Shown: piece by piece, positions 1-5,440 of the stretch | Layout: every line of letters begins with the position of its first letter | Numbering within the stretch: the stretch's first letter is position 1 | NCBI GenBank assembly: GCA_016210295.1 | Contig: JACQUM010000029.1 | Coordinates: 1-5,586, forward strand | Length of the DNA: 5,586 nt | Reading direction: 5' to 3' | DNA from: Chloroflexota bacterium | GTDB lineage: Bacteria > Chloroflexota > Dehalococcoidia > UBA6926 > JACQUM01 | Notes under the pieces: generated by a model | Told to the model about the DNA's origin: nothing | Databases searched by the model: none | Seen by the model: only the letters and a program-made list of their open reading frames with translations | Program-made: the position numbers and the translations under genes

Positions 1-72
1 GGGCTGAAAGGCCCGCACCAGACGCTCCAGCACCGCAGCCGGCCTCGTCCAGTCCAGCTCTCCGTCATCCTT
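1..72 (-). pseudogene. fmt: fmt continuation after in-frame stop (partial, runs off window)
   Basis: Reading the minus strand in the frame of fmt past the TAA at 73-75 gives 24 uninterrupted codons to the window edge. They begin KDDGELDWTRPAA and end ERLVRAFQP. This matches the normal Fmt segment that joins the two domains (in E. coli, KEEARIDW and then ERCIRAFNP). The stop therefore falls where a Ser or Thr normally sits, and no shift of frame is needed. No ATG restarts this frame nearby; only weak in-frame GTG or CTG codons are available. The rest of the C-terminal domain would lie outside the window. Confidence 0.8.
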
Positions 73-699
73 TTACAGCAGGCGGGAGTAGCTCGCCGCC
101 GCCTCTCTCTGGGGGACCGGCTCCATCTCTCTCGCCAGCCAGCGAGGAAGCACCTCCCGGACCAACTCCGCGCCGATTTGGGCCAGCCGCTCCGTCAGGG
201 CACCCGCCGTCTCTCCTGGGCGGACCCCCGTGGAGCGCTGCGCCAAGATGGGGCCTGTGTCCATCCCAGCGTCCATGCGAAAGATGGTGACCCCTGTCTC
301 CTCATCCCCTTCCAGGAGGGCCCAGGTTATAGGAGAGGGGCCCCGGTGCCGTGGGAGAAGAGACGGGTGGATGTTGAGCCCGCCCCAGGGCGGGACTGCG
401 AGGAAACCCCGGGGCAACAGCAGGCCGTAGGCGGCAAGCACAAGGACATCCGGCTCCAGCACCCTGAGCACTCCGATGGCCTCCGCCCCACGCAGGGTCT
501 CCGGCTGCCGCACCGACAGTCCCAGCCTCTCCGCCGCTTGTTTCACGGGAGAGAGCCGGGACATTCGGCCGCGCCCGGCCGGGCGGTCCGGCTGTGTGTA
601 CACAGCGCGGACCGGGTAGCCATCCTGAACAAGCGCCTCCAGCGCAGGGACCGCGAAGTCCCCCGTCCCGAGGAACACCACCTTTCTTTCGCTCGCCAT
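73..699 (-). CDS. fmt: Methionyl-tRNA formyltransferase, catalytic domain only (in-frame stop)
   Basis: Fmt transfers a formyl group from 10-formyl-tetrahydrofolate to Met on initiator tRNA in the cytoplasm. The 208 residues show the N-terminal formyltransferase fold: GTGDFAVPAL at 11-20, the PDRPAGRGR loop at 37-45, NIHPSLLPRHRG at 109-120 and MDAGMDTGP at 142-150. N109, H111 and D147 match the catalytic Asn, His and Asp of the family. Fmt is normally about 310 residues; this frame ends after the catalytic domain at SYSRLL, and the C-terminal tRNA-binding domain is cut off by TAA at 73-75, although the frame beyond it still reads as Fmt (see 1-72). I chose the Met at 699, not the one at 720, because AAGAGG lies 6 bases upstream of it and no Shine-Dalgarno precedes the 720 start. 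Identity is very sure. Whether the stop is a real nonsense mutation or a sequence error cannot be told here. Confidence 0.92.
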   Translation of the reverse strand: MASERKVVFLGTGDFAVPALEALVQDGYPVRAVYTQPDRPAGRGRMSRLSPVKQAAERLGLSVRQPETLRGAEAIGVLRVLEPDVLVLAAYGLLLPRGFLAVPPWGGLNIHPSLLPRHRGPSPITWALLEGDEETGVTIFRMDAGMDTGPILAQRSTGVRPGETAGALTERLAQIGAELVREVLPRWLAREMEPVPQREAAASYSRLL

Positions 700-705
700 G
701 ATCCG

Positions 706-711
706 CCTCTT
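706..711 (-). promoter_or_regulatory. Ribosome binding site deciding the fmt start
   Basis: On the minus strand AAGAGG is followed by 6 bases and then the ATG at 699-697. The upstream in-frame ATG at 720-718 has no comparable purine motif. This favours a protein beginning MASERKVVFLGTG, which also places the Fmt fold at the usual distance from the N-terminus. Confidence 0.65.
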
Positions 712-764
712 CTTCAGCATACCGTAGGGTCAGAACGGGCGGTACTAAGAGGACATGCAAAGGG

Positions 765-868
765 AAGGTCAGCCTAAGGGGAAAGTGCAAGAAACAGAGC
801 ACTGCCCAGGGGGCAGGCCCGTACAGAGACCGCCGATTGCTCTCCTGACGGTGTCCCAGGCTGACCTT
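765..868. repeat. Nested inverted repeats between fmt and the dnaA-like gene
   Basis: AAGGTCAGCCT at 765-775 is the exact reverse complement of AGGCTGACCTT at 858-868. Inside this outer pair, AGAGCA (796-801) pairs with TGCTCT (838-843), and CTGCCC (802-807) pairs with GGGCAG (811-816) across a 3-base loop. The pairs are properly nested and could form a three-part stem in RNA from either strand. If TTG 868 is the dnaA-like start, the right arm covers its weak AGG ribosome site. I recognise no known riboswitch. It could instead be a protein operator or the ends of a small element. Confidence 0.45.
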
Positions 869-2280
869 TGACCGTCGGACTCTTGCCAAGTAGCCTGAGC
901 CAGTTAGCCCAACCTCTCTGTGAGCTCAACCTGCGCGTGTCAAGCCGTTCCGCCATAGACATCTGGGAAAAGACCTTAGGGGCCTTGCAGGTCCAGGTCA
1001 GCCGAGCCAGCTTCTCCACCTGGCTCCGGGGTACGTTCGGCATTTCCTACCAGGGCGAAGAGTTCGTCGTCGGAGCACCCAACGCCTTCTGCGCCGAGTG
1101 GCTGCAGACCCGCATGGCCTCCGTCATCGAAGAGACCCTGATGAACATACTCAAGCATCCCGTCCGCCTCTCTGTCCGTGTCGCGGAGACGGAGGAGGCG
1201 AAGCCGAGCGGCACAGCGCGCGCTCTGGTGCCGACGCCAGCCGGCGGCGCTCCCACCCTCCTTGAGGTGAGTCCCCTCAACCCCCACTACACCTTCAACA
1301 CCTTCGTGAGCGGAGACGGCAACCAGCTTGCCTATGCGGCGGCCCTCGCCGTGAGCCAGCAGCCCGGCCACGTTTATAATCCCCTCTTCCTCCACGGGGA
1401 CGCCGGGCTCGGCAAGACGCATCTTCTCCACGCCATCGCGCACGCAGCCGCCGCCCGGGGCCTCCACCCCATCGTCGTCACGGCGGAGAGATTCGTGACG
1501 GAGTTCGTCGAGTCTATCCGGACCAGAGGCCACAGCGACTTTCGCCGCAAGTACCGGGCAGCGGATATCCTCGCCATCGACGACTTCCAATTTCTCATCG
1601 GCAAGGAACAGAGCCTGGAGACTCTTCTCCACCTCTTCAACGAGCTCCGCGAGGAGGGCCGCCAGATCATCGTCTCGTGCGACCGCCCGCCCCACAGCTT
1701 GCCGGGGATCGGAGGCCGACTCATCTCCCGCTTTCAAGCTGGCCTTCTTATCCAGCTCGTCGCCCCCTCTCTCGAAACCCGGCTCGCCATTCTGCAAGCC
1801 AAGGCGGCGAGCCTTCCCTTCCCTCTGGACGACGCCGTTCTTTCTCTCCTGGCCCACGGCGAGGTCAAGAGCGTCCGCGAGCTGGAAGGGTCCCTCACGC
1901 GCCTCCAAGCCTATGCAACCCTGGCCCAACGGCCTCCGACGGAGAAGCTGGTCCAAGCCTTACTCCGGGAAGATACTCCACCCCTGAACCAGACACGGAT
2001 CCCCGCCGCGGCGATCCTCGCCGCCGTTTCCTCTTATTCGCACGTGTCAGAGACCGCACTCATCGGAAAGGCGCGTGACGCTGCGACCGCCTACGCCCGC
2101 AACCTCGCTATCCACCTCCTCTATCAACACGCCGGCCTCTCCCTGCGAGACATCGCCCGCATGCTGGGGAACCGGGACGCCAACGCTATCCGCAACTCCC
2201 TCCGGAGAGTTTCCACCACTCTTGCTCAGGACCCTCACTTCCGCCAGGACAGCCTTACTATTCTCTCCAGCCTCTCCTAG
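868..2280 (+). CDS. dnaA: DnaA-family chromosomal replication initiator ATPase
   Basis: DnaA binds origin boxes and, as an ATP-bound filament, opens the duplex and loads helicase. The 470 residues show domain I (about 28-108), a short linker, an AAA+ core and a domain IV helix-turn-helix (376-455). Walker A is GDAGLGKT (177-184), Walker B is LAIDD (235-239), sensor 1 surrounds S270 to D272, the arginine finger is R288 in RLISRF, and sensor 2 is R337 in VRELEG. The domain IV arginine that contacts the box is kept (R411), but the usual GGRDHTTV of the recognition helix reads GNRDANAI (434-441), so residues that read bases in known DnaA proteins differ. The start is uncertain: TTG 868 has only a weak AGG upstream and leaves about 27 residues before domain I, while in-frame GTG 937 would begin just before it but lacks a good ribosome site. 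Codons are C-rich, unlike obg next door. It may be the main DnaA or a divergent paralogue. Confidence 0.9.
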   Translation: MTVGLLPSSLSQLAQPLCELNLRVSSRSAIDIWEKTLGALQVQVSRASFSTWLRGTFGISYQGEEFVVGAPNAFCAEWLQTRMASVIEETLMNILKHPVRLSVRVAETEEAKPSGTARALVPTPAGGAPTLLEVSPLNPHYTFNTFVSGDGNQLAYAAALAVSQQPGHVYNPLFLHGDAGLGKTHLLHAIAHAAAARGLHPIVVTAERFVTEFVESIRTRGHSDFRRKYRAADILAIDDFQFLIGKEQSLETLLHLFNELREEGRQIIVSCDRPPHSLPGIGGRLISRFQAGLLIQLVAPSLETRLAILQAKAASLPFPLDDAVLSLLAHGEVKSVRELEGSLTRLQAYATLAQRPPTEKLVQALLREDTPPLNQTRIPAAAILAAVSSYSHVSETALIGKARDAATAYARNLAIHLLYQHAGLSLRDIARMLGNRDANAIRNSLRRVSTTLAQDPHFRQDSLTILSSLS

Positions 2281-2399
2281 CCTCGGCAGATCCTCTACCT
2301 TTTCCTCCTTTCCTCTGCTACTACTGTTACTAGTCCCCCATCTCTTTAGAACGATAAGAAGACTAAGAAGAAGGACTCCACCTGAGAGGATAGAGCACG
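2281..2399. other. dnaA-obg intergenic region, candidate replication origin or leader
   Basis: This 119-base gap begins with a pyrimidine-rich stretch (about 2291-2316), passes a relatively AT-rich part (2316-2374, about 41% GC by my count) and ends purine-rich (2352-2390). On the minus strand from 2332 to 2315 the triplets read TAG TAA CAG TAG TAG CAG, similar to DnaA-trio elements. On the plus strand TAAGAAG occurs twice at a 9-base interval (2355 and 2364). The plus strand is C-rich to the left of this gap and G-rich to the right. I find no TTATCCACA-type DnaA box in it. An alternative is simply the promoter and leader of obg, though I see no convincing -35/-10 pair. Confidence 0.35.
2385..2390 (+). 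promoter_or_regulatory. Ribosome binding site of obg
   Basis: AGAGGA lies 9 bases before the GTG at 2400. It fixes a GTG start for obg, giving a protein that begins MIDEVVLDLKAG, the normal beginning of the Obg fold. The same bases can pair with ATCCTCT at 2290-2296 (see findings). Confidence 0.65.
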
Positions 2400-3674
2400 G
2401 TGATCGATGAGGTTGTTCTTGACCTTAAGGCGGGAAGGGGGGGGAAAGGAGTGGTGAGCTTCCGTCGGGAGGCGTACGTGCCGAAGGGAGGGCCTGATGG
2501 GGGAGATGGAGGAGCGGGGGGTAGTATTCTTCTTGAGGTCGACCCTTCGATGAGGACGCTTCTCGGGTATCAGACCAAGCGGCGATGGGCCGCTGAGCGT
2601 GGTGGGGATGGAGGCCGCGCGAGGCGGACCGGCAGGGCCGGCGCGGACGTGGCGCTGCGCGTGCCGGTGGGAACGCAGGTATGGCTTAGTGGGAGGGGGA
2701 CGAAGGTGGGAGAGGAGCTTATCGGTGACCTGGTCGAGCCAGGGATGTCTTTCCTCGTGGCGAGAGGGGGTGGAGGAGGACGGGGGAACGTGCACTTCGC
2801 ATCGTCCATAAACCGCACTCCTCTTCTAGCGGAGGCGGGGGAGCAGGGAGAGGGGGTCACTGTAAAGCTGACGCTCAAACTAATAGCAGACGTGGGGATC
2901 GTGGGGTTGCCGAACGTGGGGAAGTCTACGCTCCTCGCGGCCCTTACGAAGGCCAGGCCGAAGGTCGGCGCCTACCCGTTCACGACCCTGGAACCGAACC
3001 TCGGCGTCGCTTCTCTTGCCTGGGATAGCTTCGTCCTGGCGGACATACCTGGGCTGGTTGAGGGAGCGCATGAAGGGCGTGGCCTCGGGGATGAGTTCCT
3101 TCGCCACATCGAGCGCACGGTCGTGCTCTTGCACGTAGTCGATGGTTCAGAGCCCGATCCCGTGGCCTGCTGGCGGAAGCTCAATCATGAGTTAGAGATG
3201 TTCAGCGCCACCGTCGCGGCGAAGCCGCAGGTCGTCGCGGTCAATAAGACCGACCTCCCCGAGGTCGCTGAGAGACGGGGAGAGCTGGAGGCTGCGTTTG
3301 CACGGGCCGGTCTCGCCGTTTCTTTCATCTCCGCCATCCAGAAGGAGGGTACGGGTCCTCTCTTGAGAGAGTTAGCGCGGCAGGTCCGACAGGCGCGACG
3401 GCCTCATGTCCCGCCCGGTGCCGAGAGAGTCCCTGTCCTTCGGTTGTCCGGTGAAGCAGGGCCTCGGGTGGAGCGAGCGGGCGAAGGGGTCTGGCGGCTG
3501 CATCACAGCCGCTCGGAGAGGATCGCCGCCGGCTCCGACCTGGGAGACGCAGCCGTCGTGACGCAGTTCCAGGCGGAGCTGCGCCGCATGGGGGTCATGG
3601 GAGCGTTGGACGCCGCGGGCGTTCAGGGGGGGGACACCCTCCTCGTGAACGGCAAAGAGCTGGAGTGGGCCTAA
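2400..3674 (+). CDS. obg: GTPase Obg/CgtA
   Basis: Obg is an essential-type GTPase that acts on the 50S ribosomal subunit during assembly and links growth to stress and the cell cycle. The 424 residues show the Gly-rich Obg fold (1-160, with FRREAYVPKGGPDGGDGG at 21-38), then the G domain. G1 is GLPNVGKS (169-176), G2 FTTL (194-197), G3 DIPG (215-218) followed by the family sequence EGRGLGDEFLRHIERT (225-240), G4 NKTD (282-285) and G5 SA (311-312). A C-terminal OCT domain follows at about 343-423, so this is the longer class with OCT. The GTG start is supported by AGAGGA upstream. The stop TAA shares its last base with the ATG of nadD. An 8-G run at 2437-2444 encodes part of the Gly-rich motif, and the gene is strongly G-rich on its coding strand, opposite to the dnaA-like gene before it. 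Confidence 0.97.
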   Translation: MIDEVVLDLKAGRGGKGVVSFRREAYVPKGGPDGGDGGAGGSILLEVDPSMRTLLGYQTKRRWAAERGGDGGRARRTGRAGADVALRVPVGTQVWLSGRGTKVGEELIGDLVEPGMSFLVARGGGGGRGNVHFASSINRTPLLAEAGEQGEGVTVKLTLKLIADVGIVGLPNVGKSTLLAALTKARPKVGAYPFTTLEPNLGVASLAWDSFVLADIPGLVEGAHEGRGLGDEFLRHIERTVVLLHVVDGSEPDPVACWRKLNHELEMFSATVAAKPQVVAVNKTDLPEVAERRGELEAAFARAGLAVSFISAIQKEGTGPLLRELARQVRQARRPHVPPGAERVPVLRLSGEAGPRVERAGEGVWRLHHSRSERIAAGSDLGDAAVVTQFQAELRRMGVMGALDAAGVQGGDTLLVNGKELEWA

Positions 3675-4279
3675 TGCGCATCGGGCTGCTGGGGGGCACC
3701 TTTGACCCTGTCCACATCGGCCACCTGGTCATGGCGGAGGAGGCCCGCCTTCGGATGGGGCTGGAACGGGTCCTGTTCATCCCGGCGGGAGCGCAGTGGA
3801 TGAAGACCGCAGGCGAGATCTCACCGAGCGATGCGCGGGCGGAGATGGTCAGGGCGGCCATCGCCGATAACCCGGCGTTCGAGCTTTCCCTGGTGGATGT
3901 GGAAAGGCCTGGACCTACTTACAGCGTCGATACTCTTCGCCTGCTCCGCGACCAGTTGGGACAGGCAACGGAGCTGTTCTTCATCCTGGGACAGGACGCG
4001 CTGGAGCAGATGCCTGAGTGGCACCTCCCGCGGGAGATGCTGCGTCTGTGTACCCTGGTCGTCATGCCGCGCCCCGGCGTCCCGCCGCTGGACTGGGACG
4101 CGTTGGAACGACGCCTTCTGGGCGTTCGCGAGCGGAGCCGCTTCCTGGGCGACGCGCCCCAGGTGCAGGTCAGCGCGACGGAGGTCCGGCGGCGCATCAC
4201 CGCGGGAGAGAGCGTTCGCTACCTGGTGCCGGAGGCGGTGTTGGAGGTCATCCGGAGGCGGGGCCTCTATAGGAACTGA
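3674..4279 (+). CDS. nadD: Nicotinate-nucleotide adenylyltransferase
   Basis: NadD makes deamido-NAD from nicotinate mononucleotide and ATP, a late step of NAD biosynthesis in the cytoplasm. The 201 residues carry the nucleotidyltransferase signature GGTFDPVHIGH (7-17, with the HxGH motif H14 to H17), PTYSVDTLR (81-89), FFILGQDALEQMPEWH (102-117), and near the end VSATEVR (166-172), the counterpart of the ISSTxIR motif, followed by YLVPEAV and the final GLY. Length is normal for the family. The segment IPAGAQWMK (36-44) replaces the common PPHK motif; I recall similar forms in Chloroflexota, which is a weak lineage hint. I chose ATG 3674 over GTG 3665 because the protein then begins MRIGLLGGTFDP directly at the fold and GGAG (3662-3665) is 8 bases upstream. 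Its ATG overlaps the obg stop by one base, so the two genes are probably translated together. Confidence 0.96.
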   Translation: MRIGLLGGTFDPVHIGHLVMAEEARLRMGLERVLFIPAGAQWMKTAGEISPSDARAEMVRAAIADNPAFELSLVDVERPGPTYSVDTLRLLRDQLGQATELFFILGQDALEQMPEWHLPREMLRLCTLVVMPRPGVPPLDWDALERRLLGVRERSRFLGDAPQVQVSATEVRRRITAGESVRYLVPEAVLEVIRRRGLYRN

Positions 4280-4282
4280 GGA

Positions 4283-4301
4283 CCTCGCGGCCTTAGCGAG
4301 G
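4283..4301 (+). terminator. Possible terminator after nadD
   Basis: CCTCGC (4283-4288) and GCGAGG (4296-4301) form a 6-bp stem with a 7-base loop, starting 3 bases after the nadD stop. The following CTTCCCTCT is pyrimidine-rich but not a clean T tract, so intrinsic termination is only possible. Confidence 0.4.
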
Positions 4302-4333
4302 CTTCCCTCTGGCTTGTCGGGGGAGCGTTCGAT

Positions 4334-4347
4334 GGGCGGTGCCGCCC
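4334..4347 (-). terminator. Possible terminator hairpin after the crotonase gene
   Basis: GGGCGG (4334-4339) and CCGCCC (4342-4347) are inverted repeats around TG, which would fold as a 5-bp stem with a 4-base loop. The hairpin begins 9 bases past the end of the minus-strand crotonase gene. No T tract follows on the minus strand, so the call is weak. With the hairpin at 4283 it fills the gap between the two convergent genes. Confidence 0.3.
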
Positions 4348-4356
4348 TTGGGAAAG

Positions 4357-5205
4357 CTAGCTCTTCTCTTCTTTGCGGTAGGCGGCGTCGCGTTCGTGCA
4401 GGAAGGCGGTCCACCCCTGCTCGCGGAGGACGCGGAGCCGCGCCTGGCCCTCCTCGTCGCGTGGTGCGCTACTCGAAAGGTCGGCGTAGGCGGGGTCCTT
4501 GGCGTGGTTGAGGGCGGCCAGGAGGCCGCGCAGCTCGAAGCTGCGGTTGATGAGGCGCTTGTCCTGCAGGACGGCGGCGCGGGGGAGCGCGGCGATCTTC
4601 TTGGCCAGGGCCTCAGCCTCCTCCAGGACCTTGTCGGCGGGGACGACGCGGTTCACCAGGCCCATGCTCTGGGCTTCCTGGGCGGTGAAGGTCTCGCCGG
4701 AGAGCATGAGCTCCTTGGTCCGCTTCAGGCCCAGGAGGTAGGGGGCGATGAGGACCACCGGGCCGAAGCCGTGGCGGACCTGGATCTCGCCGAACTTGGC
4801 GTCCTCGGCGGCGATGGTGATGTCGCAGATTCCCGCAAGCTCGCACCCCTGGCCGACGGCGTAGCCGCGGACGGCGGCGATGACGGGCTTGGATAGGTCC
4901 CAGATCTTCAGGAAGACGGTCAGAGCGTCCACGCTCTCGGGGAGGGGTTGCCCTTCTCGGGCCGCCTGCGCCCGCTGGGTGATCTCGACCAGGTCGCCGC
5001 CTGCGCAGAAGGCCCGCCCCGCGCCCGTCAGAACCACGGCCCGGACGTTGTCCCTAGCCTCGGCGCGGTCCAGGGCCTCTCCCAGGCCGCGCAGGAGGGC
5101 GTTGTTGACGGCGTTGAGGACGTCGGGGCGGTTCAGGGTGATCCGGGCGAAGGGCTCCACTGGCTCGTAGAGGACGGTGCCGTCTCCCAACTCGAGGGGT
5201 TTCAT
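4357..5205 (-). CDS. Crotonase / enoyl-CoA hydratase family protein
   Basis: Crotonase enzymes act on acyl-CoA thioesters (hydration, isomerisation, cleavage or hydrolysis) and are cytoplasmic. The 282 residues show the oxyanion-hole motif GRAFCAGGDL (63-72), KPVIAAVRGYAVGQGCELAG (106-125), the FGEIQVRHGFGP segment (138-149) and AQEAQSMGLVNRVVP (175-189). Relative to rat hydratase, E122 matches Glu144, but Q142 stands where Glu164 should be, without any gap between them, so plain enoyl-CoA hydratase activity is doubtful. A charged tail of about 30 residues follows the core, making it slightly longer than the usual 260. I chose ATG 5205 because AAAGGAG lies 7 bases upstream; the frame is open further upstream to about 5406 but lacks crotonase similarity there and crosses palindromes. 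The gene is alone on its strand, convergent with nadD, so neighbours do not reveal its substrate. Confidence 0.93.
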   Translation of the reverse strand: MKPLELGDGTVLYEPVEPFARITLNRPDVLNAVNNALLRGLGEALDRAEARDNVRAVVLTGAGRAFCAGGDLVEITQRAQAAREGQPLPESVDALTVFLKIWDLSKPVIAAVRGYAVGQGCELAGICDITIAAEDAKFGEIQVRHGFGPVVLIAPYLLGLKRTKELMLSGETFTAQEAQSMGLVNRVVPADKVLEEAEALAKKIAALPRAAVLQDKRLINRSFELRGLLAALNHAKDPAYADLSSSAPRDEEGQARLRVLREQGWTAFLHERDAAYRKEEKS

Positions 5206-5212
5206 GGGGGGA

Positions 5213-5219
5213 CTCCTTT
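5213..5219 (-). promoter_or_regulatory. Strong ribosome binding site of the crotonase gene
   Basis: The minus strand reads AAAGGAG, then 7 bases (TCCCCCC), then ATG at 5205. This near-perfect Shine-Dalgarno settles the start and excludes the longer open frame upstream. Confidence 0.8.
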
Positions 5220-5244
5220 CGAGGGTTGAAGGGTCTTGCACATA

Positions 5245-5253
5245 ATGATACCA
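5245..5253 (-). promoter_or_regulatory. Possible extended -10 promoter for the crotonase gene
   Basis: The minus strand reads TGGTATCAT, which fits the extended -10 pattern TGnTATAAT with one mismatch, and lies about 40 bases before the start codon. I see no good -35 at the right distance; a TTGACT partly overlaps it but is too close. Weak prediction. Confidence 0.25.
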
Positions 5254-5260
5254 GTCAAAT

Positions 5261-5277
5261 ACCCGCCGCAGGCGGGT
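5261..5277. repeat. Short GC-rich hairpin
   Basis: ACCCGCC and GGCGGGT are perfect 7-base arms around GCA. The hairpin lies just upstream of the possible crotonase promoter, on either strand. It could be an attenuator, an operator or part of a dispersed palindromic repeat with the one at 5303. Confidence 0.5.
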
Positions 5278-5302
5278 CGGAGGGAAGCCCTTGCCCCTTG
5301 AT

Positions 5303-5325
5303 CCCCTCTCCCCGAGGGAGAGGGG
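5303..5325. repeat. Interspersed-type palindrome, 10-bp stem
   Basis: CCCCTCTCCC (5303-5312) and GGGAGAGGGG (5316-5325) pair perfectly across CGA. The CCCCTCTCCC...GGGAGAGGGG pattern is of a kind found as a dispersed intergenic palindrome in many bacterial genomes, and it explains the spurious IPSPRGRGG peptide in a plus-strand frame. Only one copy is visible here, so its being dispersed in this genome is an inference. Confidence 0.55.
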
Positions 5326-5440
5326 GACTGAACAAGAAGAACTGGGAGGCACCCCCAGACCCCTGGCAATCCCGAATCTTCGGACTGTGTTCCCCCTTTT
5401 CAACACCCTGGTAGCGGCGGGCAGGCATGTCTGGGAAAGG

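Noticed and set aside
591..606. Palindrome GCTGTGT/ACACAGC with a 2-base gap inside fmt
   Set aside because: It is explained by the coding of a conserved Fmt segment (AVYTQP), and its position far inside the gene does not suggest an operator.
743..748. TACTAA as a -10 box for the dnaA-like gene
   Set aside because: No -35-like hexamer lies 16-18 bases upstream, so the match is no better than chance.
976..1956. Long minus-strand open frame (326 codons) opposite the dnaA-like gene
   Set aside because: It lies entirely opposite a gene with all DnaA motifs, has a low-complexity charged composition, and no recognisable domain. GC-rich codons keep antisense frames open.
2281..2399. Canonical DnaA boxes (TTATCCACA or close) in the candidate origin
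   Set aside because: I found none on either strand. TATCCAC occurs at about 2109 but inside the coding region, as a single partial match.
4339..4896. Plus-strand frame of 185 codons across the crotonase gene
   Set aside because: Antisense shadow of a confidently recognised gene, rich in Gly, Ala and Leu without a motif.
5206..5406. N-terminal extension of the crotonase by 67 codons
   Set aside because: The extension crosses two hairpins and lacks similarity to the family, while AAAGGAG before ATG 5205 clearly marks the start.
5226..5414. Small plus-strand frame of 62 codons upstream of the crotonase gene
   Set aside because: It translates palindromic repeats (IPSPRGRGG) and has no recognisable domain.
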